A stretch of DNA of 64,000 nucleotides from positions 62,001-126,000 of the forward strand of contig NZ_LGLV01000004.1 of NCBI RefSeq assembly GCF_001687365.1. The letters run 5' to 3'. Below, piece after piece: positions 55,875-64,000 of this stretch. The translations under genes were made by a program, and so were the position numbers. Source of the DNA: Pararhizobium polonicum (lineage in GTDB: Bacteria; Pseudomonadota; Alphaproteobacteria; Rhizobiales; Rhizobiaceae). The notes under the pieces are model-generated. The model had not been told where the DNA came from and did no database searches. It worked only from the letters and a program-made list of their open reading frames with translations. Each line of letters opens with the position of its first letter. The stretch's first letter is position 1.

Positions 55875-56720
55875 ATGAGAACCATGGATCTCCGCCGCAC
55901 CGTCTCCGTCGTCCTGATCATTGCTGCGATCGCGGCCTGTTTCCTGGCGCCCTACGCCTGGGTCGTCTCCTCCTCGTTCAAGAACCAGTTCAACGTGTTC
56001 AGCGACGTCACGCCGCTTTCCTGGCGGGCGTTCCTGCCGGTCGGAGCAACGGTCGAGAACTATGTCTCCCTGTTCGAGCGGACGAACATCCTGCGCGCGC
56101 TCCTGAACACCGCGATCGTCGCCGGCGGCCAGGTCATCCTGACGCTCATCCTGTGCTCCATGGCCGCCTACGCGCTGACGCGGATCAAGTTTCCCGGCGC
56201 CAACATCGTCTTCGTCCTTATTCTCCTCACCTTTCTTCTGCCGATCGAGGCGCTGATGGTGCCGCTTTACCAGGTCGTTTCGGGGCTCGGGCTTTCGAAT
56301 ACTCTGCTCGGCATCATGATCCCATGGATCGCCAGTCCCTTTGGCCTCTTCATGCTGAAACAGGCGTTCGAGGAGCTGCCGGTCGAGCTTGAAGACGCAG
56401 CCCGCATCGACGGCGCCGGCCATTTCCGTATCTTCGTATCGATCGTGCTGCCGAACGTGAAGGTCCCGATGCTGACCCTGGGGCTGATCACCTTCCTGTT
56501 TTCCTGGAACAGCTTCCTGTGGCCGCTGGTCATCGTCCAGAGCCCGGCCAACCAGATCATTCAGGTGGCGATCGCGCAGCAGGGGTCTCCGACACAGCTG
56601 CCGAACTGGGGCGAAACCTTTGCCGGCGCAACGGTTGCGACCCTACCATTGATACTGCTTTTCCTGCTGCTGCAGAAATACTTCACCCAGGGCATGGCCA
56701 CCAGCGGCATCAAAGGCTGA
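55875..56720 (+). CDS. ABC transporter permease (MalG-like)
   Basis: 281 residues. The first helix is VVLIIAAIAACFLAPYAWVVSSSF. The EAA loop is EDAARIDGAGHFRIFVSIVLPNVKVP, and the end is TQGMATSGIKG. The ATG at 55875 lies 1 bp after the preceding stop; the frame extends upstream inside the first permease gene. It completes the importer channel. The next gene starts 21 bp later. Confidence 0.92.
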   Translation: MRTMDLRRTVSVVLIIAAIAACFLAPYAWVVSSSFKNQFNVFSDVTPLSWRAFLPVGATVENYVSLFERTNILRALLNTAIVAGGQVILTLILCSMAAYALTRIKFPGANIVFVLILLTFLLPIEALMVPLYQVVSGLGLSNTLLGIMIPWIASPFGLFMLKQAFEELPVELEDAARIDGAGHFRIFVSIVLPNVKVPMLTLGLITFLFSWNSFLWPLVIVQSPANQIIQVAIAQQGSPTQLPNWGETFAGATVATLPLILLFLLLQKYFTQGMATSGIKG

Positions 56721-56741
56721 TCCTTCAGAAGGAAGACATTC

Positions 56742-57524
56742 ATGGATATCGACGCCCAATACCCAAAACCCCTGCTTTATTCCGATGCGGAGTGGCGGGC
56801 CCGCGTCAGTCTGGCGGCGGCCTATCGTCTCGTTGCCAAACTCGGCCTCGACGACCTCATCTACAATCATATCTCGCTGCGCATTCCCGGCACCGAGGAT
56901 CAGTTCCTGATCAATCCCTACGGCCTGTTCTTCTCTGAAATCACCGCCTCCTCGCTGGTCAAGATCGATACCAGGGGCAACACGCTCGAAGACACGCCCC
57001 ATACCGTCAACGTCGCCGCCTTCGTCATCCATGCCGCGGTTCACACCGCCCGACCGGATGCCCATTGCGTCCTTCACACCCATTCCGATGCATCGACGGC
57101 GGTTTCCGGCCAGCCGGAAGGGCTGCTGCCACTGTCGCAGTTCGCCATGCGTTTTTACAACCGCCAGAGTTTTCATGAATACGAAGGCGTCGCGATCGAC
57201 CTTGCCGAACAGGAGCGCCTCGTAGCCCATCTCGGCAGCAATCCTGTCATGCTGATGCGCAATCACGGTATCCTCACCGTCGGCCACACGCCGGGCGAAG
57301 CGTTCATGCTGCTTTATTATTTCGAGCGGGCAGCCCGCATCCAGCTCTCCATGCAGGCTGCCACGGCATCCGGCGTTCCGCTGGTCTTCCCGCATCCCGA
57401 TGTGTCCGAAAAGGCCGCGCGCCAGTTTTGGACCATGAAGGGCGATATCCTGCGCCCCGGCGAGCGCGAATGGCCCGGTTTCCTGCGCGAACTCGATCGC
57501 CATGATCCCAGCTACCGGAGCTGA
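56742..57524 (+). CDS. Class II aldolase/adducin-family protein
   Basis: 260 residues. Zinc ligands are in VLHTHSDAST (His-x-His) and the third in LMRNHGILTVG; YNHISLRIPG and FLINPYGLFFSEI are typical N-terminal signatures. Family members include fuculose-phosphate aldolase, ribulose-phosphate epimerase and decarboxylases. It probably performs a retro-aldol or decarboxylation step in the pathway. The ATG at 56742 follows AGAAGGAAG. The stop is 1 bp before the monooxygenase start. Confidence 0.9.
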   Translation: MDIDAQYPKPLLYSDAEWRARVSLAAAYRLVAKLGLDDLIYNHISLRIPGTEDQFLINPYGLFFSEITASSLVKIDTRGNTLEDTPHTVNVAAFVIHAAVHTARPDAHCVLHTHSDASTAVSGQPEGLLPLSQFAMRFYNRQSFHEYEGVAIDLAEQERLVAHLGSNPVMLMRNHGILTVGHTPGEAFMLLYYFERAARIQLSMQAATASGVPLVFPHPDVSEKAARQFWTMKGDILRPGEREWPGFLRELDRHDPSYRS

Positions 57525-57525
57525 C

Positions 57526-58806
57526 ATGTCCCGCGAAATGCATCTGGGTCTTTTCCTGATCGGCACGGGCAGCCATATTTCCGGCTGGCGCATGCCCGGC
57601 GCGGTCGACAGCTTCGAGGACCTGTCCGCGATGCTGTCCATCGCACGGCAAGCCGAACGGTCGCTTTTCGACCTGATCTTTGTCGGCGACAATCTCAACG
57701 CCGATCCGGGTGCACATCCGTCCTATTGCTCCCGCCTCGAGCCTTTGACGATGCTGTCTGCCATTGCCATGGCGACCAGCCATATCGGCCTGGGGGCGAC
57801 GTCATCGACCACCTATGGCGACCCGTGGTCGCTGGCGCGGGTTTTTTCGTCGCTCGATCATATCTCCAACGGCCGCGCTGCCTGGAACTCGGTCACAACC
57901 GCAAATCCGCAGGCCGCGGCCAATTTCGGCAAGGTCCATCCCGACCATGCCCGGCGTTACGAAATGGCCGCGGAATTCATCGCTGTGGTCAAGAAGCTCT
58001 GGGATGCGTGGCAGCCCGGCGCGGCACCGAAAGATCGCAGCACCGGCCTCTATTTCGATCCGTCGAAGATCGCCGCCATCGATCATGACGGCGACTTCTT
58101 CAAGGTCAAAGGGCCGCTGAACATCACCCGTTCGCCGCAAGGCCGCCCGGTGATCCTGCAGGCAGGCGGCTCCGATGCCGGTCAGGAACTGGCCGCCGAA
58201 CACGCGGACGTGGTGTTCACCGTCACCCAGGATAAAAGCGAAGCGCAAGCCTTCTACCGCAACCTCAAAGGACGGCTCGAAAAATTCGGCCGCAGGCCAC
58301 AGGATATGGTGATCCTGCCCGGCGTGATGCCGGTGGTCGGCCGCACCCACGACGAGGCACATGCCAAACTTGCGGCCCTCCAGGGATTTGTTGACGAAAA
58401 GACGGCGCTCGGCATGCTGTCTGAACGCTTCAACCGCGATATGAGCGGCTATGATCTCGACGGTCCCGTTCCCGATCTCGGCGAGAACCAAGCCTATCAC
58501 GCATTTGCCTCGGCCATGCTCGGCAAGGCCCGGCGCGAGAATATGAGCCTTCGCGATCTCTACAATCTGGTCGCGGCGGCCCGGGGGCACTGGGTGTTGT
58601 GCGGCTCGGCGGAATTCGTCGCCGATACGCTGGAAGACTGGTTCCGGTCGCAGGCCGCCGACGGCTTCAACGTCATGCCGCCCTGGTTCATGGACGGCTT
58701 TACCGACTTTACCGAGCTGGTGGTACCGCTGCTGCAAGAACGCGGCCTTTTTCGCACGGCCTATCCGGCTGGAACATTGCGCAACACCCTGGGGATTTCG
58801 GCATGA
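57526..58806 (+). CDS. LLM-class flavin-dependent monooxygenase (NtaA/DmoA type)
   Basis: 426 residues, the length of the NtaA/SnaA/DszA/DmoA branch of bacterial-luciferase-like enzymes. HLGLFLIGTGSHISGWRMPG at the N-terminus and FDLIFVGDN match that branch. RAAWNSVTTANPQAAANFG, with RYEMAAEFI after it, and RPVILQAGGSDAGQELAAEHADVVFT are highly diagnostic. Such enzymes use FMNH2 and oxygen to cleave C-N or C-S bonds or open rings. The ATG at 57526 lies 1 bp after the aldolase stop; an ATG at 57502 inside the aldolase gene is less likely. It needs a flavin reductase, which is not evident nearby. Confidence 0.93.
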   Translation: MSREMHLGLFLIGTGSHISGWRMPGAVDSFEDLSAMLSIARQAERSLFDLIFVGDNLNADPGAHPSYCSRLEPLTMLSAIAMATSHIGLGATSSTTYGDPWSLARVFSSLDHISNGRAAWNSVTTANPQAAANFGKVHPDHARRYEMAAEFIAVVKKLWDAWQPGAAPKDRSTGLYFDPSKIAAIDHDGDFFKVKGPLNITRSPQGRPVILQAGGSDAGQELAAEHADVVFTVTQDKSEAQAFYRNLKGRLEKFGRRPQDMVILPGVMPVVGRTHDEAHAKLAALQGFVDEKTALGMLSERFNRDMSGYDLDGPVPDLGENQAYHAFASAMLGKARRENMSLRDLYNLVAAARGHWVLCGSAEFVADTLEDWFRSQAADGFNVMPPWFMDGFTDFTELVVPLLQERGLFRTAYPAGTLRNTLGISA

Positions 58807-59615
58807 CGGTGCTTTTAAGGCTCGACGCTCCTTCCGGCGGTCAGATCGGCTACCATGTCTTCGGCACACAGGGCGACTGGATCGCCCTCATCCACGGCTG
58901 GTGCGGCAGTGCCGAACATTGGGATATTATCGGCCCTATCCTGGCAAAGGACTATCGCGTCCTCGTCGTCTCGCATCCGGGTTTTGGCGGCATGGCGCCC
59001 CCGCCGCCGGCGGGCCAGACGATCCGGGCCATGGGCACCGCGGTCGCTCATGTTCTCGACCATCTGGACATTTCGAATATCACGCTGATCGGCCATTCCA
59101 TGGGCGGCCCGATCGCCACCGAAACGGCTATCGCCGCACCGGGCCGCGTCAATGCCGTTCTCGGGCTGGATACGCTCAGCGACCGCGATTATTACGGCCG
59201 TGTCGCGGATGAAGAGATTGCCCGGCGGCATCGTGATTTCCTCGTCGATTACCCGGCCTGCATGCGCATCATGGTGGACAATATCGTTCACCCGACGACC
59301 GGTGAAGACATGCGCGCTGCCATTTCCGACGCCATGATCGCAGCGGCCGTGCCGGCGTTCGCCCTTGACATCAAGGACGATCTGTTTGCCTGGAACGCGG
59401 AAGAGCGCTGGCCCTTGATCCAATGCCGCGGAATGCTGCTGAATTCGCGTTATGTTGCGCGGCTTGCCCATCCGGAGCCGATGGCATGTTTCGCCGCGAC
59501 ACCGATCGAAACCTATGAATCCGGGCATTTTCCGATGATCGAAGCGCCGGAGATGATCGTCAGCAAGATCATCTCTTGCATCAACAGTCTTGCACCAAGG
59601 GTGGGAATTGTGTGA
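58803..59615 (+). CDS. Alpha/beta hydrolase
   Basis: 270 residues. Oxyanion region LIHGWCGSAEHW, nucleophile elbow GHSMGG, and C-terminal histidine ESGHFPMIEAP are present. The acid residue is less clear. The ATG at 58803 overlaps the monooxygenase stop as ATGA, implying that it acts directly on the monooxygenase product, such as a hydroxamate, ester or carbamate. A longer upstream frame overlaps the monooxygenase gene and is not used. The pairing of an LLM oxygenase with an alpha/beta hydrolase resembles RutA-RutD of pyrimidine degradation, though these are not clear orthologues. Confidence 0.9.
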   Translation: MTVLLRLDAPSGGQIGYHVFGTQGDWIALIHGWCGSAEHWDIIGPILAKDYRVLVVSHPGFGGMAPPPPAGQTIRAMGTAVAHVLDHLDISNITLIGHSMGGPIATETAIAAPGRVNAVLGLDTLSDRDYYGRVADEEIARRHRDFLVDYPACMRIMVDNIVHPTTGEDMRAAISDAMIAAAVPAFALDIKDDLFAWNAEERWPLIQCRGMLLNSRYVARLAHPEPMACFAATPIETYESGHFPMIEAPEMIVSKIISCINSLAPRVGIV

Positions 59616-59634
59616 ATGCGATTTCCTGAAAAGA

Positions 59635-59642
59635 GTATACAT
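59635..59642. promoter_or_regulatory. Shared GTATACAT motif upstream of GntR gene
   Basis: GTATACAT, identical to 52351-52358, lies 54 bp before the GntR start. Consistent with autoregulation by the GntR protein. Confidence 0.35.
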
Positions 59643-59696
59643 GACAAGAATCAATTCCATTAAAAACGACGTGGATCACGCAAGAGGACGTGTGAT

Positions 59697-60407
59697 TTGA
59701 GCCAGGATGACACCCGCCTATCGCCCCCCACCGGGGCGCTCAGAGCGCCAACCCGTTCAGACGAACTGCGCGACCAGCTCGAGCAGATGATTCTCGACGG
59801 CCGCCTGGCCCCTGGCGAACGGCTTGACGAAATGGATCTGGCACGCCGCTTCGGCCTGTCGCGCACGCCCGTGCGTGAAGCCATCAAGTCCTTGCTGGCC
59901 ACGGGCCTAGTGGAAATACGCGGCAGACAGGGCACCCATGTCACGCTGCTTTCGATCCCCGCCCTGATCGAGATGTTCGATCTTATGGCGTCTCTCGAAG
60001 GGCTCTGTGCCAAGCTTGCCGCCCGGCGCGCGACAGTCGAGCAGCGCGCCCAAATGCGCCGGATACACGAGGACCTGATCCAGGCCTACAAAACGGGCGA
60101 TCCGGAAGCCTTTTATGCGATCAACCTGCAATTCCACGACCTGCTTTACGCGGCAGGGCACACGCATTTCATCGCCGAGCAGACGCTGCAGCTCCGCCGC
60201 CGTATCGGGGTCTATCGCCTGCGTGTCACCTATCAGCCCGGCCGCATGTTCGGAACATTGAGCGAGCATGTGCGGATCATGGATGCGATCGACGCCGGCG
60301 ATTCCGAAGGCGCGCAAAAGGCTGCGAGCGAACATGTCCAGCTTCTCGGCGATCAGCTGACGGACTTCATTTCGTCGCTGCCGGCGAGCCTGACAAGGGC
60401 GCAGTAA
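59697..60407 (+). CDS. GntR-family transcriptional regulator (FCD type)
   Basis: 236 residues. The winged helix PGERLDEMDLARRFGLSRTPVREAIKSLLATGL is followed by an FCD domain with NLQFHDLLYAAGHTHF and SEHVRIMDAIDAGDSEGA. The start is a TTG at 59697, with AGAGGACG upstream; no ATG precedes the conserved part in a sensible position. It is the last gene on the rightward side and lies 81 bp after the hydrolase gene. By position it is the regulator of both divergent operons, responding to the pathway substrate or an intermediate. Confidence 0.9.
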   Translation: MSQDDTRLSPPTGALRAPTRSDELRDQLEQMILDGRLAPGERLDEMDLARRFGLSRTPVREAIKSLLATGLVEIRGRQGTHVTLLSIPALIEMFDLMASLEGLCAKLAARRATVEQRAQMRRIHEDLIQAYKTGDPEAFYAINLQFHDLLYAAGHTHFIAEQTLQLRRRIGVYRLRVTYQPGRMFGTLSEHVRIMDAIDAGDSEGAQKAASEHVQLLGDQLTDFISSLPASLTRAQ

Positions 60408-60415
60408 CCCATGAC

Positions 60416-60451
60416 GGCTCTGCCCGGCCGAACTCACGGCCGGGCAGAGCC
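60416..60451. terminator. Bidirectional terminator, 15-bp perfect stem
   Basis: GGCTCTGCCCGGCCG (60416-60430) and CGGCCGGGCAGAGCC (60437-60451) form a perfect stem with a six-base loop between the convergent GntR and kinase genes. There is no T-run, but stem length and position make it a terminator. Confidence 0.75.
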
Positions 60452-60519
60452 ATTCCAATGGAAATGACGAAATGGCAGGCTGTGACCAAAACGCTGGCCC
60501 GGATTGCGGCCTGCTTTCG

Positions 60520-61551
60520 TCATAGGGAAGGCATCGCTCTCCTGCCGAACGCCTCGGCAATGGCGATGCAGCTGCGCCAGCCTTCCAGCCCATCCGTGGT
60601 TCCGGCCGTCCGCAACGAGCATGCGGCCGCCGCATGGCCCAGCCAAAGGCTGTCTTCCAGCGGCCAATCCTCGTGCAGCCCATAGAGAAAGCCGGCCGCG
60701 AACGCATCGCCGGCACCATTCGGACCGACGATAGCCTCCTTGGGAACCGAGACGGAAGGAACGAATTCGCTCGATCCGTCCCGTGTCAGGGTGAAAGCTC
60801 CGTTTGGGAAATGCACCGCGACCAGCCACATCGATCCGCGCATCAGCACCAGTTTTGCCGCCCTCCGGCTTGCCTCCAGATCCGACTTTCCATCCTTCAC
60901 CGTTTCGATTTCGGCAAGCGCGCCGATCTCGCTGTCATTGACGACCAGCGTATCGAGATGGGGAAGGCAGGGAATGATCAGTTCCCGCAGTCTTTGCGGA
61001 GACAGAGTGCAAAGCTCCAGATTCGTTTTGAGGCCGGCGGCCCGCGCGGCCTTCAGCACGGTGACCCATCCGCTGGGATCGTCGCCCCAGCGGCCATCCA
61101 TCTTCGGATGAACGCCGGGCAGTCCCAGATGCATGAAACGTCCCGTCGTCGCCGCAAAATCGAAATGATCCGGCGTCAGGCAGACGCTGGAGCCGAAATC
61201 GGTCACATGCGTGCGCAACCCGCTTTCCTGCGAGATGAAGGCCTCGGTGATATGGGTGGGCACACTCGGATCGACCGCCATCTGGCGCCGGTCGATGCCG
61301 GCTTCGTCGGCCTCGGCCAAAAGCCGGCGGCCGGCCGCGTCGCCCCCCACCACGCCAATGGTTTCCACCGGCATCGACGGATCGAGGCGGCGCATATCGA
61401 TCCCGAGATTGCAGGCCGAACCGCCTCCCCGCTCTTCAAGTCCCCAGGTCACCGCGACGCTGTCTTCACGCGGCCAGGCATCGATCTTCCTGTTGCGATC
61501 AAGGCACCAGGTTCCGCCCGTGACGAAACCGCGTCTCCGTTTCTCAGACAT
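60520..61551 (-). CDS. PfkB-family carbohydrate kinase
   Basis: 343 residues. The ribokinase fold is supported by GGGSACNLGIDMRRL with IGVVGGDAAGRRLL near the N-terminus, VVNDSEIGAL, and the anion-hole/catalytic signature GPNGAGDAFAAGFLYG, which keeps the GAGD aspartate base. It phosphorylates a sugar, sugar acid or nucleoside. The ATG at 61551 has GGAGG upstream. It is downstream of two SDR genes and an ABC ATPase gene on the same strand, so it probably phosphorylates a sugar or polyol handled by them. Confidence 0.9.
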   Translation of the reverse strand: MSEKRRRGFVTGGTWCLDRNRKIDAWPREDSVAVTWGLEERGGGSACNLGIDMRRLDPSMPVETIGVVGGDAAGRRLLAEADEAGIDRRQMAVDPSVPTHITEAFISQESGLRTHVTDFGSSVCLTPDHFDFAATTGRFMHLGLPGVHPKMDGRWGDDPSGWVTVLKAARAAGLKTNLELCTLSPQRLRELIIPCLPHLDTLVVNDSEIGALAEIETVKDGKSDLEASRRAAKLVLMRGSMWLVAVHFPNGAFTLTRDGSSEFVPSVSVPKEAIVGPNGAGDAFAAGFLYGLHEDWPLEDSLWLGHAAAACSLRTAGTTDGLEGWRSCIAIAEAFGRRAMPSL

Positions 61552-61642
61552 CTTTTCTCCTCCCGCTCCCCTACCTCTCGAGGAGCACTCCTCATCACTT
61601 TCGCCACCGGCGCGAGCGCGTCCCGCCCGCGTGAAGCGACTG

Positions 61643-62368
61643 TCAGGCGATCATGAAACCGCCATCCACCGGCATCGAAAGCCCGTTCACCATCGCAGCC
61701 GCGTCGGACAGCAGGAACAGGATCACCTCCGCGATGTCGTCGGGCTCGGCAAAGCGGCCGACGGGAATGCGCGACAGCATGCCGGCTGCCTTTTCCGGAT
61801 CACTCCAGGCCTTCACCGCCATCGGCGTCGCCGTCACGATCGGGTGGACGCCATTGATGCGGATGCCCATCGCGCCAAGCTCGGTGGCCATCACACGCGA
61901 CAGGCCGTCGAGCGCGCCCTTGGAGGCGCAATAGGCGGCGTGGTCGGGAATACCGACGAAGGACGCCACGCTCGAGATATTCACGATCGCTCCCTTTGCG
62001 CCACGCTTGACCCGGTCGCGCGCATATTCCTGCGCCACGATCATCGGCGCGCGGGCATTGACGGCGTAGAGAAGATCGAAATTCTCCACCGACACGTCGA
62101 GAAAGGACTGAAGCTCGGTGGTCCCGGCGCAATTGATCAGATAATCGGCAGGCAGGGCTGCAAGCGCCGCTGCCCGCGTCGCCTGCGCGTCGGCTAGATC
62201 GACCGTGATCGTTGCACAGCCGGTTTCCGCCGCCAGCGCCTCCAGATCGGCAGGTGAACGGGAGAGAGCGACAACCTTGGCTCCCCGCCGCACCAGCATC
62301 AGGGCCGTGGCCCGGCCGATACCCTTGCCGGCACCCGTAACGATGACGGTCTTGCCTGAAAAATCCAT
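61643..62368 (-). CDS. SDR-family oxidoreductase
   Basis: 241 residues. TGAGKGIG at the N-terminus, NCAG, a Ser in NISSVAS, and YCASK are all intact, so it is a classical SDR; length and sequence resemble L-xylulose/carbonyl reductases. ATG at 62368 (MDFSGKTVIVTGAG) is preferred to an ATG at 62404 that overlaps the next gene. It is 14 bp from the upstream SDR gene. It probably oxidises or reduces a polyol or ketose before phosphorylation by the PfkB kinase. Confidence 0.9.
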   Translation of the reverse strand: MDFSGKTVIVTGAGKGIGRATALMLVRRGAKVVALSRSPADLEALAAETGCATITVDLADAQATRAAALAALPADYLINCAGTTELQSFLDVSVENFDLLYAVNARAPMIVAQEYARDRVKRGAKGAIVNISSVASFVGIPDHAAYCASKGALDGLSRVMATELGAMGIRINGVHPIVTATPMAVKAWSDPEKAAGMLSRIPVGRFAEPDDIAEVILFLLSDAAAMVNGLSMPVDGGFMIA

Positions 62369-62381
62369 AGACGATGCCCTC

Positions 62382-63155
62382 CTACCAGCACGTAAATCCG
62401 GCATCCGCCTTGACGGTCGCTCCCGTCACAAGGCTGGATGCGTCCGAAGCGAGGAAATGCACCACGGAGGCGATTTCATGCGGCTGACCCATGCGCCCCA
62501 TCGGCGTATCGCGCAGCCAGATATCCAGCACGGCCTGGTCGAGCCCGGCGGACTTGGTCATTTCCGTTTCGATATAGGTCGGCGCCACCGCATTGACGCG
62601 CACGCCGCGATCGGCCCATTCGGCCGCCAGTGACGCCGTCAGGTGGTGAACGGCGGCTTTGGAGGCATTGTAATAGGTCTGCTTTAGCGGCCGGTTGACG
62701 ATATAGCCGGACATCGAGCCGATATTGACGATCGCCCCACTGCCGGCTTTCAGCATATGGCGGCCGAAGGCGCGGTTGCACCAGAAGACGCCGTTGTAGT
62801 TGACGTCGTTCACATTCAGCCAAAGCTCGTCGGGCGTATCCTCCGCCGCCGTGCCGGTTCGCCCGATACCGGCATTGGCGACCAGAATATCGATCCGGCC
62901 GAACTTCCCGGCGATCTCGTCCGCCACAGCCGTGACCGCGGCCGGCGCTGTCACGTCGACGACCATCGTATCGGCGCGATACCCCTTGGCGGCCAATGCC
63001 GCGCGCCCGGCCTCGGTAATGCCAGCATCCAGATCGAGAAGGACGATGGTCGCACCGGCCTCCGCCAATGCTTCGGCACAGGACAGACCAATGCCGCGAC
63101 CGCCACCGGTGATGACGGCGACCTTGCCGTCCAGTCTGAACTTTTCGAAAAACAT
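62382..63155 (-). CDS. SDR-family oxidoreductase
   Basis: 257 residues. TGGGRGIG, VANAG, NIGSMSG and YYNASK are intact. ATADAGF-type tail (GATVKADAGFTCW) is like that of rhizobial polyol and sugar dehydrogenases. The ATG at 63155 follows AAGGGAG; an ATG at 63182 overlaps the ABC gene. It sits between the ABC ATPase and the second SDR, all in one leftward operon. Exact substrate unknown. Confidence 0.9.
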   Translation of the reverse strand: MFFEKFRLDGKVAVITGGGRGIGLSCAEALAEAGATIVLLDLDAGITEAGRAALAAKGYRADTMVVDVTAPAAVTAVADEIAGKFGRIDILVANAGIGRTGTAAEDTPDELWLNVNDVNYNGVFWCNRAFGRHMLKAGSGAIVNIGSMSGYIVNRPLKQTYYNASKAAVHHLTASLAAEWADRGVRVNAVAPTYIETEMTKSAGLDQAVLDIWLRDTPMGRMGQPHEIASVVHFLASDASSLVTGATVKADAGFTCW

Positions 63156-63178
63156 CTCGTTTTCTCCCTTGCTATAGA

Positions 63179-64000
<822 letters not shown>

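Overview
The window looks like chromosome or chromid DNA of a Rhizobiaceae bacterium (Rhizobium/Agrobacterium/Ensifer group). The evidence is the exoM-exoO-exoN-exoP gene order of the succinoglycan cluster, a bioBFDAZ operon with a BioR-type GntR regulator and BioR boxes, a TPP-riboswitch-led thiCOSGED operon, and four separate MalK-type (CUT1) sugar ABC systems. Most of the DNA is GC-rich with long overlapping antisense frames. The exception is an AT-rich patch at about 43,900-46,130. I saw no tRNA, rRNA, CRISPR array or insertion sequence.

Layout. 1-4,794: end of an exopolysaccharide cluster (exoM fragment, exoO, exoN, exoP). 4,807-7,438: a small membrane protein, an unusual PLP aminotransferase, and a divergent GntR regulator with a palindromic intergenic region. 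7,455-13,382: biotin operon bioB-F-D-A-Z on the minus strand with bioR and its boxes. 13,527-18,956: TPP riboswitch and thiC-O-S-G-E-D. 19,112-22,150: a BacA/YddA-like ABC protein with a ruined nucleotide-binding domain, a DUF992 secreted protein and a NUDIX hydrolase. 22,381-34,203: ROK regulator divergent from a sugar ABC transporter, GH42 beta-galactosidase, a fused Gfo/Idh-aldo/keto reductase, a second Gfo/Idh protein and a ThuA-like protein. 34,221-41,832: LacI regulator divergent from a GH78 alpha-L-rhamnosidase and a second sugar ABC transporter, with a perfect 12-bp-arm operator between them. 42,159-43,505: a CorC/HlyC-type CBS membrane protein.

43,900-46,126 is an AT-rich two-gene unit: a 42-residue secreted-peptide precursor followed 5 bp later by a 609-residue polytopic membrane protein that I cannot assign. 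46,165-60,407 is a divergent catabolic locus. Leftward it encodes SDR, aminotransferase, alpha/beta hydrolase, N-carbamoyl-amino-acid-hydrolase-like amidohydrolase, cupin and nucleoside hydrolase. Rightward it encodes a complete ABC importer, class II aldolase, LLM flavin monooxygenase, a second alpha/beta hydrolase and a GntR regulator. The set suggests uptake and oxidative dismantling of an N-containing, possibly glycosylated compound, and is the best candidate here for an undescribed pathway. 60,520-64,000 (minus strand) holds a PfkB kinase, two SDRs and the start of another ABC operon that runs off the window.

Functionally the window combines envelope polysaccharide synthesis, cofactor self-sufficiency (biotin, thiamine) and several plant-glycan or plant-metabolite scavenging modules, as expected for a soil or rhizosphere bacterium.
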